Shown here: one piece after another, positions 6,345 to 13,385 of the stretch | Layout: every line of letters starts with the position of its first letter | How positions within the stretch are numbered: the stretch's first letter is position 1 | Assembly (NCBI GenBank): GCA_002404465.1 | Contig: DHJT01000090.1 | Coordinates: 1-13,385, forward strand | Source of the DNA: Sutterella sp. UBA4713 | Lineage (GTDB): Bacteria > Pseudomonadota > Gammaproteobacteria > Burkholderiales > Burkholderiaceae_F | DNA length: 13,385 nucleotides | Reading direction: 5' to 3' | Notes under the pieces: generated by a model | Told to the model about the DNA's origin: nothing | The model's input: the letters and a program-made list of their open reading frames with translations, nothing else | Database searches by the model: none | Translations under genes and position numbers: made by a program

Positions 6345-8300
6345 ATGGATAAGAGTACGTCATCGCCCAGCGGTTTTGTTTCCATCGAACCTCGCCCGAG
6401 TTTGATGCATACGCTCTCGTGGCGCTTGGCCGTTGTGGTTTTGCTCTGGATTGTCCTACTGGTTCTTTCGGTCGGATACGCCTTTATCCTCAATCAGCGG
6501 GTGCACGACTATTACACGTCGCTTTCTTACGTTTCGTCGATTCGCACGGACATTTACAAAGCGAACATCATGACCGATGACCGCTTTACCCGGGTTGAAT
6601 TTAAGGAACTGACCGATTCGGTGGGCGCGACGATCCGCAATTTGAGGCTTTCGGTTGAGGCGTCCGATTCCAAACACAAGACCGAAATTTTGCGTCTGAC
6701 GCAGGAAATTCGCGAGCAGTGGCACTCGATTTTGCTTCGGATGCTCTCACAGGCGCGCGAAAAGTCTGCGCCGATTCAAATTCCCGATATCGAACGCATC
6801 ATGCCGAACCTGAATCGTCTGGAGCGGCTCATTCAAAGCGATCGCAGTGAATATGCGGTCTTGGCCCGTATCGTGCAGGCTCTGCTGATTTTGCTTTGTG
6901 TCATCGGTCTTTTCGGCGTGATGTACTGCATCGTGCGTTGGGTGATTCGTCCGATTGATTCGGTTTCGGCGACGTTGGAAGAGTTTACGCGCGGTAACCT
7001 TTCCACGCGATTAAATCTGAAAGGTAGCTTTGAGTTCGAGCATATTTCCGACGGTTTTAACCGCATGGCCTCGCGCCTGCAAAACCTGGTGCAGGGCTTA
7101 GAGACCATTACACAGCAAAAGACCTTTGCCGTCGAAGAGCGCAATCGAAACTTGGCGCAACTGTATGAAATGACCAGTTCGCTCGGAAAAATTCGGTCCG
7201 TTCCCGAGATGTGCGATAACTTTACGTTACGTCTGATTCACTACACGGGCGCGTATGCCTCGGCCGTGTTTCTTCTCGATGAAAAATCGCAACAATTGAC
7301 TTTGGCAGCGCAGACCGATTTGCCCGATCATGCGATTAAAGCACTTGATGACCGTGAACTTTTTTACACCGACGGCGAGGAGTTTGCGCTCAAGGAAGTC
7401 GGACAAAAGTTTTTTCCGAGCGGCAATAAGGAGTTGCTTTTCAATCAGCTTTTCGTCCCGGCGCCGGAATTTAAATGTGCCTACGCTTTCCACGTGCGCA
7501 GCGGCGGTAAGACGATCGGCATTTATTTACTCTTTTACGGTCGCGATGTGTCACTGAGTTCCCGGCGCAACCAGTTGTATGAAAACTTCGGAACGCATTT
7601 GGCCGTGGCCATTTCCAACCGACGTCTTGTAAACCGCGACCGAGAGTTTGCCGTCGCACAGGAACGCGCTTTTCTCGCGCAAGGACTTCACGACTCGATT
7701 GCCCAGTCGCTGTCGTTTTTAAATCTTCAGGTTCAGATTTTGGAAAGCGCTTTACGCAATCAGGATACGCCGCTTGTTAACGAGACCGTCTCTCAGATTA
7801 AGACAGGCGTTCAGGAATCCTACGCCGACGTGCGTGAACTGTTGATTAATTTCCGTGAGCGTCTGCACAGAGAGCCTTTCGTGAAGGCTTTGACGACGGT
7901 GATCGATCGCTTTCGTGCACAGACCCATATTCCGGTGGATTTCCGTATCCACGGAACGGGGCGAGAGCCCACCGAGCAACAAAAACTGCAGATTGTGTTT
8001 ATTTTGCAGGAGGCTTTGGCCAATGTTCGAAAACACGCCGGTGCGACGGCCGTTTGTGTTGATCTGAATAACTCACGGGACTTTCAAATGCGGGTCATCG
8101 ATAACGGGTGCGGCATCGACCCGAAACTTGTCGAGGCCCGCAAGTCGTCGCATTTCGGCCTGAGCATCATGCAAGAGCGTGCCGAACGTATCGGGGCGAC
8201 GGTTCGAGTGGAACCGGCCGATGCGGCGCTTTTCCCGCACGGTACGTGTGTGCAATTGACTGTCCCCGGGCCGATCGCTTCCAATCAGGACGCCGTATGA
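6345..8300 (+). CDS. NarX/NarQ-type membrane sensor histidine kinase
   Basis: This is a two-component sensor of the HisKA_3 (NarX/DegS) class that autophosphorylates on histidine. The protein is 651 residues. In order it has: membrane helix 1 (about 27-49), a helical periplasmic domain (50-174), membrane helix 2 (about 175-198), HAMP (about 199-250, with RPID), a signalling helix, a GAF-like domain (about 270-425), the dimerisation/phosphoacceptor segment ERAFLAQGLHDSIAQSLS with His449, and a HATPase domain with N-box EALANVRKHAGA (Asn560), G1 box DNGCGID (586-592) and G2 box FGLSIMQERA (604-613). All catalytic boxes are intact. The periplasmic SIRTDIYK (65-72) resembles the nitrate-binding P-box of NarX/NarQ but differs at several positions, so the ligand is unknown. 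The ATG at 6345 lies 4 bp after parC with only a weak ribosome binding site; upstream in-frame ATG 6279 lies inside parC and is less likely. No response regulator gene is adjacent; the stop overlaps the next gene. Confidence 0.9.
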   Translation: MDKSTSSPSGFVSIEPRPSLMHTLSWRLAVVVLLWIVLLVLSVGYAFILNQRVHDYYTSLSYVSSIRTDIYKANIMTDDRFTRVEFKELTDSVGATIRNLRLSVEASDSKHKTEILRLTQEIREQWHSILLRMLSQAREKSAPIQIPDIERIMPNLNRLERLIQSDRSEYAVLARIVQALLILLCVIGLFGVMYCIVRWVIRPIDSVSATLEEFTRGNLSTRLNLKGSFEFEHISDGFNRMASRLQNLVQGLETITQQKTFAVEERNRNLAQLYEMTSSLGKIRSVPEMCDNFTLRLIHYTGAYASAVFLLDEKSQQLTLAAQTDLPDHAIKALDDRELFYTDGEEFALKEVGQKFFPSGNKELLFNQLFVPAPEFKCAYAFHVRSGGKTIGIYLLFYGRDVSLSSRRNQLYENFGTHLAVAISNRRLVNRDREFAVAQERAFLAQGLHDSIAQSLSFLNLQVQILESALRNQDTPLVNETVSQIKTGVQESYADVRELLINFRERLHREPFVKALTTVIDRFRAQTHIPVDFRIHGTGREPTEQQKLQIVFILQEALANVRKHAGATAVCVDLNNSRDFQMRVIDNGCGIDPKLVEARKSSHFGLSIMQERAERIGATVRVEPADAALFPHGTCVQLTVPGPIASNQDAV

Positions 8301-9433
8301 TGATTTTTACCGTTGCGCCCCTGTTGGCACTTTACGTGTATTGGCGGGCCGTAAGACCGAATGCCGAGGGGGCGATTCGCGTTGCGGGGGCCCTCTTGCT
8401 CGCTCTCGGGGCTCTGTTTCCGATTTTCGTCGACACGTTCGGCGGATCAATCCTGGCGCCGACCTTAGACGCTCGCGTGATGCTTGTCGGAGAGTTTTTT
8501 CTGCTCACGCTGCTTGCGAGCGCAATTTTTGTCTTCTTTCGCGATGCCGTACTTGTCGTCTGCCGCTTTTTTAGTCTGCGACCGGCGTTTCTCACGGCAT
8601 CAAAGACAATCGGGCTTTTATTTGTGTCAGCTGCCCTGATAAGCGGATTTTCCATTTCTCGGGCATTGCGCGACCCGGTTGTCAACCATGTGACGGTTGC
8701 AGTGGAAAATCTTCCCGAGGATTTGGCGGGATTGAAAATTGCGCAACTTTCGGATTTGCACCAAGCCAACGTTTTCGGTCCGGAACGGTTAAAGCGTATC
8801 GTTCGCTTAACCAATGCACTTAATGCCGATCTGATTGTCATTACGGGCGATAGCGTTGACGGCGCCGTCAAGAGTCGGGGAGACGATCTTCTTGCTTTGA
8901 AAGATTTGCGGGCGCCGGGCGGCGTCTATGTCATTGAAGGCAACCATGAACACTACGTCGATTACGACGGATGGATGGGCTTTTACCCGACGCTCGGTTT
9001 GAAACTTTTGCGAAACGAACACGCGGTTATAAAACGCGGAGAATCCGCGGTTGTTCTGGCGGGCCTGACCGATTACGGCGCCGGGCGTTTTCAGCGCGAG
9101 GAACCCGATATGGCTCGCGCGTTAAAAGGCGCGCCTGCCGGCTTGACGATTGTGCTCTCGCATCAACCGCGCGAAGTCAAAAAACTCGCGGATTTCGATG
9201 TGGATTTGGTGCTTTGCGGCCATACGCACGGCGGACAAATGCCGCTTCTTTCGATTTTGGTCACGGTACTCAATGACGGATTGTTGCGAGGCCTTTATAT
9301 GCGAAAGGGTAACACGGGAAAACCCGTCTCCGTGTATGTTCATTCGGGTACCGGTCTTTGGACGGGCTATAGTGCGCGCCTCGGAACGCAAAATGAGATT
9401 GCGCTTATCACGCTCGAGAAGAAAGGAAAATAG
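8297..9433 (+). CDS. Membrane-anchored calcineurin-like metallophosphoesterase (YaeI/YkuE-like)
   Basis: The protein is 378 residues with a hydrophobic N-terminal third (segments near 1-16, 28-48, 61-82 and 104-122) and a metallophosphoesterase domain from about residue 140. All motifs of the dimetal centre are present: SDLH (Asp153, His155), GDSVDG (Asp185), GNHE (Asn216, His217), SHQP (His289) and GHTHGGQ (His309, His311), so an active phosphohydrolase is expected. The substrate cannot be read from the sequence. Relatives of this membrane-bound group act on phosphodiesters, and chlamydial LpxG of the same superfamily cleaves UDP-2,3-diacylglucosamine, so a lipid or nucleotide-lipid substrate is possible (inference). 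The ATG at 8297 overlaps the kinase stop in an ATGA arrangement and follows AGGA at 8287-8290, which indicates translational coupling. In-frame sequence upstream of 8297 reads out of frame through the kinase gene and was not used. dxr starts 5 bp downstream. Confidence 0.88.
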   Translation: MMIFTVAPLLALYVYWRAVRPNAEGAIRVAGALLLALGALFPIFVDTFGGSILAPTLDARVMLVGEFFLLTLLASAIFVFFRDAVLVVCRFFSLRPAFLTASKTIGLLFVSAALISGFSISRALRDPVVNHVTVAVENLPEDLAGLKIAQLSDLHQANVFGPERLKRIVRLTNALNADLIVITGDSVDGAVKSRGDDLLALKDLRAPGGVYVIEGNHEHYVDYDGWMGFYPTLGLKLLRNEHAVIKRGESAVVLAGLTDYGAGRFQREEPDMARALKGAPAGLTIVLSHQPREVKKLADFDVDLVLCGHTHGGQMPLLSILVTVLNDGLLRGLYMRKGNTGKPVSVYVHSGTGLWTGYSARLGTQNEIALITLEKKGK

Positions 9434-9438
9434 GATTT

Positions 9439-10617
9439 ATGCAACGCGTTGCTGTTTTAGGTGCGACCGGATCGATCGGAACGAGCGCTCTGGATGTCTT
9501 ATCGCGTTACCCGGACGATTTTTGCGTGCATTCGCTTGCGGCCGGGACGCGTATTGACAAATTAGCGGATTTAGCGTGCCGCTTTCGCCCGAAAGTTCTC
9601 GGAATCGCTGATGAAACGAAGGCTCCGGCGCTTCGCTCTCTTTTAGCCTCCCGGGGATTGGCCGAAATCAAAGTTGTTGCCGGAGCGAGGGATGTGGCTT
9701 TTTTGGCATCGGACCGTGAGGTTGACACGGTTTTACAGGCCGTGGTCGGTGCGGCCGGTCTTGCGCCGAGTTTTGCTGCAGCCCGAGCCGGTAAACGTCT
9801 TTTGCTTGCGAACAAAGAAAGCGTCGTATGCGGCGGTGCCCTATTGATGAAAACGCTTCGCGAAAACGGCGCAACACTGCTACCGATAGATTCGGAACAC
9901 AATGCGATTTTTCAGTGCTTGCAAGGAGCCGGCGAGGCCGAGCGCAAGGCATCGCGTATTTGGCTTACGTGCTCGGGAGGACCGTTTCGGGATAAAAAAG
10001 ATTTGGATCTTACGCGGGTGACGCCCGAGCAGGCGCTTTCACACCCGACGTGGTCAATGGGGAGAAAAATCAGCATCGATTCGGCAACGCTCATGAACAA
10101 GGGCTTTGAAGTCATCGAAGCGCGCTATCTCTTTGACATTGCCCCTGAGCGCATTCGCGTGGTCGTGCATCCGCAATCGGTATTGCACTCGATGGTCGAG
10201 TATTCCGACGGTTCGGTTATCGGACAGATGGGGCCGACGGATATGCGCCTTGCCATTGCGTATTGTTTGGGGTATCCGAAGCGCCTTGTCGGGACAGATA
10301 CTCGTCTGGATTTCACCAAGCTCGGCCCCTTGACCTTTGAGGCGCCCGATACGGCAAGGTTCCCGCTTTTATCGCACGCCTATGAGGCTTTAAACACCGG
10401 AGGCATTGCTACCATCGTTTTAAATGCCGCCAACGAAATCGCCGTCGGAGCTTTCCTTAATAAAAAGATCCTTTTTACGGACATCGCGCATGTCTGTGAA
10501 GCGATGCTGGCTCGGATGAGCGGCCCGTCGCCCGCATCGCTTCAAGAGATTCTTCAAACAGATACGCTGGTGCGTGTCAAGACGGCCGAATACATCGCGC
10601 ACCGTGCCGGACACTAG
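9439..10617 (+). CDS. dxr: 1-deoxy-D-xylulose 5-phosphate reductoisomerase
   Basis: Dxr (IspC) converts 1-deoxy-D-xylulose 5-phosphate to 2-C-methyl-D-erythritol 4-phosphate with NADPH, the first committed step of the MEP isoprenoid pathway that supplies undecaprenyl carrier and quinone side chains. It is the target of fosmidomycin. The protein is 392 residues, normal length. It has the NADPH-binding GATGSIGTSALDVL (8-21), LLLANKESVVCGG (121-133), metal ligands Asp151 and Glu153 in PIDSEHNAIFQ, SGGPFR (179-184), HPTWSMGRKISIDSATLMNK (202-221) with Glu224 in NKGFE as the third ligand, and HPQSVLHSMVEYSDGSV (244-260). The ATG at 9439 follows AGGA overlapping the stop of the preceding gene. rseP begins 9 bp after the stop. 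In most relatives cdsA precedes this gene; here the phosphoesterase gene does. Confidence 0.97.
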   Translation: MQRVAVLGATGSIGTSALDVLSRYPDDFCVHSLAAGTRIDKLADLACRFRPKVLGIADETKAPALRSLLASRGLAEIKVVAGARDVAFLASDREVDTVLQAVVGAAGLAPSFAAARAGKRLLLANKESVVCGGALLMKTLRENGATLLPIDSEHNAIFQCLQGAGEAERKASRIWLTCSGGPFRDKKDLDLTRVTPEQALSHPTWSMGRKISIDSATLMNKGFEVIEARYLFDIAPERIRVVVHPQSVLHSMVEYSDGSVIGQMGPTDMRLAIAYCLGYPKRLVGTDTRLDFTKLGPLTFEAPDTARFPLLSHAYEALNTGGIATIVLNAANEIAVGAFLNKKILFTDIAHVCEAMLARMSGPSPASLQEILQTDTLVRVKTAEYIAHRAGH

Positions 10618-10626
10618 GGAAATCGT

Positions 10627-11976
10627 ATGGCAGGACTGATCGGGTTTATTTTGGCCATTGTCATTCTCGTTCTTGTACACGAGTGGGGACACTATATCGT
10701 GGCGCGCTTGTCGGGCGTGCCGGTTTTAGCTTTTTCGCTTGGATTCGGACCGATTTTGTTTCGCTATACCGATAAAAACGGGTGCGAGTGGCGTCTTTCG
10801 GCCGTTCCGTTCGGCGGATACGTCAAGATGCTTTCTTCTGAGGAAAAAACTGCGCTTCAAGAGGAATTTCCGAATCGTACGTTTGACTGGTCTCGTGCAT
10901 TTGAAAACATTTCGGTAAAAAAGCGCCTTTTGATTGTCCTTGCCGGTCCGATGATGAATTTGATTTTCGCGGTCCTTGTGTATGCGGGCTTGGCGATGGT
11001 CGGGTCGCAGGAAGTTTCTCCCAAGCTCGGGACGCCGATTGCGCATTCTCAGGCGGCTTCTTTGGGCGTTCAGGAAGGCTGGACGATTCGCGCCGTCGAC
11101 GGTCAGCCTGTTCAAAGCTTTTTTCAGGCCGAACGCTTGCTCTCACAGGTCGATGCCGGCAAGTCGGTTCGCGTGACCTTTGCTCTTGCGTCGGGGCCGG
11201 AACGAGTCCTGGATTTTTACGCCGATCGGGCAGGCACACAGGAATCGACTCCCTTTGCTTTTGGGCTGATGCCGTACATGGAATCGGTTGTTGTCGGTCG
11301 TGTTGAGGCCGGGTCAGCCGCCGAGGCCGCAGGATTGAAAGTCGGTGATACGATTCTTGCAATCAACGGGAAAGCCGTTCGGGAAGCAAAAACCCTTGTC
11401 AGTGTAATTCGAGAGCAGGGAGCAAAACCTCTGACACTTTATCTTCGCAGTCCGGACGGTCGTGTGCGGGATGTTGTCATCAAAGCACGCGCTGAAAAAC
11501 AAGAGTCCGGCGAGCGTGTTTGGAAAATCGGTGCCGTTTTGGGAAGTCTTCCCGAGACGGTTTACTTAAGGCACGGTCCGATTGAGTCGCTTTCAATCGG
11601 TTGCGAACGCGTTCGGTCGTTTACGACGATGACCCTTAAGGGAATAGCGCGTATGGTCACCGGTTCGGAAAGCTTAAAGTCCGTCGCAGGACCCGTCGGT
11701 ATCGGGAATCTTGCGGGAAAGACGCTGCAAATCGGCCCGTATGCCTTCTTAACGTTCCTTGCCATGCTCTCAATTAGTTTAGGCATCCTCAATTTACTTC
11801 CGGTACCGATTTTAGACGGCGGGAATATGGTGATTTTCCTTTGGGAGTGGGTCACCGGAATGCGACCGACACCGGTTGTTTCGATGTGGCTGACACGAAT
11901 CGGTGTTGCGTTCATTCTCGGATTGACGGGGCTGGCTTTTTTTAACGATATCGTTGCTCTTTTTCAGTTAGACTAA
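10627..11976 (+). CDS. rseP: Site-2 intramembrane metalloprotease RseP (M50 family)
   Basis: RseP cleaves membrane-spanning substrates, classically the anti-sigma factor RseA after DegS has cut it, releasing sigmaE in envelope stress; it also clears remnant signal peptides. The protein is 449 residues, as in E. coli. The first membrane helix carries the zinc site HEWGH (18-22, catalytic Glu19). GFGP (39-42) and the FGGYVKM beta-hairpin follow, then membrane helix 2 (about 101-126, after AGPMMN). Two tandem PDZ domains sit at about 130-205 and 220-290 (the second with AGLKVGDTILAINGKAV). The C-terminal membrane part has NLLPVPILDGG with Asp397 as third zinc ligand and a last helix near 420-445. 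The ATG at 10627 has AGGGA at 10616-10620 overlapping the dxr stop. Gene order dxr-rseP-bamA is standard in proteobacteria. Confidence 0.96.
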   Translation: MAGLIGFILAIVILVLVHEWGHYIVARLSGVPVLAFSLGFGPILFRYTDKNGCEWRLSAVPFGGYVKMLSSEEKTALQEEFPNRTFDWSRAFENISVKKRLLIVLAGPMMNLIFAVLVYAGLAMVGSQEVSPKLGTPIAHSQAASLGVQEGWTIRAVDGQPVQSFFQAERLLSQVDAGKSVRVTFALASGPERVLDFYADRAGTQESTPFAFGLMPYMESVVVGRVEAGSAAEAAGLKVGDTILAINGKAVREAKTLVSVIREQGAKPLTLYLRSPDGRVRDVVIKARAEKQESGERVWKIGAVLGSLPETVYLRHGPIESLSIGCERVRSFTTMTLKGIARMVTGSESLKSVAGPVGIGNLAGKTLQIGPYAFLTFLAMLSISLGILNLLPVPILDGGNMVIFLWEWVTGMRPTPVVSMWLTRIGVAFILGLTGLAFFNDIVALFQLD

Positions 11977-12043
11977 CGGGCAATTGTTTCCGATATCTTG
12001 AAATGATATGTCGGAGACGGCTTTCCAAGTTGAGAATTCATTC
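11977..12043 (+). promoter_or_regulatory. rseP-bamA intergenic leader with imperfect hairpin and bamA ribosome binding site
   Basis: This 67-bp gap contains an imperfect inverted repeat, CCGATATC (11990-11997) against GATATGTCGG (12005-12014), a stem of 8 pairs with a 2-nt bulge around the loop TTGAAAT. No T run follows, so it is not a terminator. GAGA at 12032-12035 is about 8 nt before the bamA ATG. No sigmaE-type promoter (GGAACTT with TCTGA) was seen, and no well-spaced sigma70 boxes, so bamA is probably read through from rseP. Confidence 0.45.
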
Positions 12044-13385
12044 ATGAGAACACGAAAAGTTTTCCGTCAGGCTTTTGCAGCGACCCTAGCGGGTTTACTG
12101 GCTACGAGCGTAGCGGCTCAAGTCTTTACGATTAAAGATATCCGTGTCGAAGGGATACAAAGAACCGAACCGGGAACGGTGTTCTCGCATCTTCCGTTTC
12201 AAGTGGGCGATGAGTACACGCCGGAACTCGGTACCGAGGCCATTCACGATTTGTATGCCTCTGGACTGTTTCGCGATGTAGGGTTATCGAGCGACGGGGA
12301 TGTCCTTGTTGTGACCGTAACCGAACGACCGGCCGTGGCCGCCATTGAAATTAACGGTGTTAAAGCCTTTGATAAAACGGCGGCACTCAAGAGTCTGCGG
12401 GACGTTGGTCTTGCGGAAGGCCGAATTTTCGATAGCGCCGTTTTAGACCGTGCGGAGCAAGAAATTCGTCGGATGTACCTTTCAAAGGGCTTTTACAGCG
12501 TTATTGTGACCAAAACAACAACGCCCGTTGAACGCAATCGTCTGAAAGTGTCGATTAACGTAAACGAAGGGGCGGCAAGCTCCATTAAAGAAATTCGTTT
12601 CGTCGGTAATCGGATTTTCGATGAGGACGATTTGCTCGACCAGATGCAACTGCATGCACACACTTGGTCGAGCTTTTACACCAAGCGCGATATGTATTCG
12701 CGAGAAAAACTTGCGGCCGACTTAGAAAGTCTTCGCAGTTTTTATTTGAATCAAGGGTATTTGGATTTTCGCATCGACAGCACGCAGGTCTCGGTCGCTC
12801 CCAATAAGTCCGACATCTTCATTACGATTAATTTATCGGAAGGTGAGAAGTATCACTTAAGCGGCGTGACGCTCGCAGGCGATATGCTCGGTCTTGAGTC
12901 GCTTGTCGAACCGATTACCCAAGAGCTTGAAATCGGATCGACCTATAACGCCGAACTTGTCAATGACGTCAGTCGTAAGATTGCCGAAAAGTACACGGCG
13001 CTCGGATATGCCTTTTGTACGGCAACGCCCAATCCCGTGGCCGACGAGAAAAATAAGACCGTCCGCATTATTTATACAGTCGATCCGGGGCGTCGCGCCT
13101 ATGTGCGTCGCGTTAATATCGTCGGCAACTCGCGCACGCGCGATGTGGTGATTCGTCGTGAAATTCGTCAGTATGAATCGGCTTGGTTCAACAGTGAAAA
13201 AGTCAAGCTTTCGCGTGATCGCATTGACCGACTCGGTTATTTTGAATCGGTTGAGGTCGATCACATGCCTGTGGACGGAACGCGCGATCAGGTGGATTTG
13301 GAAGTGAAGGTCAAGGAGCGTCCGACCGGGTCCATCAGCTTAGGTGCCGGTTATTCGAGCGATGACGGCGTGATCCTGTCTGCCG
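12044..13385 (+). CDS. bamA: Outer membrane protein assembly factor BamA, 5' part
   Basis: BamA is the Omp85-family core of the BAM complex that folds beta-barrel proteins into the outer membrane. The frame is open from ATG 12044 to the right edge, giving 447 residues. A Sec signal peptide (RTRK n-region, hydrophobic core, cleavage likely after VAA at residue 25) is followed by mature QVFTIKDIRVEGIQRTEPGT. Five POTRA domains can be followed: about 28-95, 96-176, 179-267, 270-348 and 351-427, each beginning with the IxxIxxxGN-like strand (for example IKEIRFVGNRIFDEDDL and VRRVNIVGNSRTRDVVIRRE) and with helices ending in GLF, KGFY, QGYL, LGYA or LGYF. The barrel begins after KERPTGSISLGAGYSSDDG; the C-terminal barrel, including the VRGF/Y loop, is outside the window. 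Its position after rseP is the usual one; skp and lpx genes commonly follow. Confidence 0.96.
   Translation, partial: MRTRKVFRQAFAATLAGLLATSVAAQVFTIKDIRVEGIQRTEPGTVFSHLPFQVGDEYTPELGTEAIHDLYASGLFRDVGLSSDGDVLVVTVTERPAVAAIEINGVKAFDKTAALKSLRDVGLAEGRIFDSAVLDRAEQEIRRMYLSKGFYSVIVTKTTTPVERNRLKVSINVNEGAASSIKEIRFVGNRIFDEDDLLDQMQLHAHTWSSFYTKRDMYSREKLAADLESLRSFYLNQGYLDFRIDSTQVSVAPNKSDIFITINLSEGEKYHLSGVTLAGDMLGLESLVEPITQELEIGSTYNAELVNDVSRKIAEKYTALGYAFCTATPNPVADEKNKTVRIIYTVDPGRRAYVRRVNIVGNSRTRDVVIRREIRQYESAWFNSEKVKLSRDRIDRLGYFESVEVDHMPVDGTRDQVDLEVKVKERPTGSISLGAGYSSDDGVILSA

Noticed and set aside
8108..8296. Upstream in-frame extension of the phosphoesterase gene into the kinase gene
   Set aside because: The extra 63 codons read the kinase's ATPase region in the wrong frame, and a well-placed AGGA supports the ATG at 8297.
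10823..11362. Minus-strand open frame of about 180 codons opposite rseP
   Set aside because: Low-complexity Arg/Pro/Ser-rich translation typical of antisense reading; rseP on the other strand has all its motifs.
11981..12012. Possible sigma70 promoter (TTGTTT / TATGTC, 17-nt spacing) before bamA
   Set aside because: Both boxes are poor matches and overlap the hairpin; too weak to call without transcript data.
12894..13151. Short plus-strand and minus-strand frames within 12857-13264
   Set aside because: Both overlap the bamA POTRA-coding frame, which is open from 12044 to the edge and gives clear Omp85 motifs.

Overview
This is a stretch of conserved housekeeping genes, all on the + strand, from a Gram-negative proteobacterium. 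The order kdsA-eno-ftsB and the string dxr-rseP-bamA are typical of Betaproteobacteria. Together with the look of the proteins, this suggests Burkholderiales, possibly a gut-associated Sutterellaceae-like lineage. The order-level call is fairly safe from synteny; the family is a guess. No tRNA, rRNA, insertion sequence, CRISPR array or prophage gene was seen.

Layout. Bases 1-410 are the 3' part of kdsA (KDO-8-phosphate synthase, LPS core). Then come eno (enolase, 455-1744) and ftsB (division protein, GTG start, 1769-2170). A non-coding gap of about 217 bp (2171-2387) carries a probable terminator and alternative inverted repeats, and splits the window into two transcription blocks. The second block is very compact: rmuC (2388-3776), parC (3806-6340), a NarX-type sensor histidine kinase (6345-8300), a membrane-anchored calcineurin-like metallophosphoesterase (8297-9433), dxr (9439-10617), rseP (10627-11976) and bamA (from 12044, running off the window end).

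How the genes fit together. Envelope biogenesis is the main theme. kdsA makes the KDO of the LPS inner core. ftsB is part of the FtsQLB divisome complex. dxr feeds the MEP isoprenoid pathway, which supplies undecaprenyl carrier. rseP is the intramembrane protease of the envelope-stress pathway, and bamA is the outer-membrane protein insertase. rmuC and parC deal with DNA topology and integrity, and eno is glycolytic.

The least ordinary part is 6345-9433. There a sensor kinase with no neighbouring response regulator is translationally coupled (ATGA overlap) to a membrane phosphoesterase, and the pair sits directly upstream of dxr, where uppS-cdsA are normally found. This is the best candidate for an undescribed functional link. 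Nothing else in the window looks like a new system; the remaining observations are modest.
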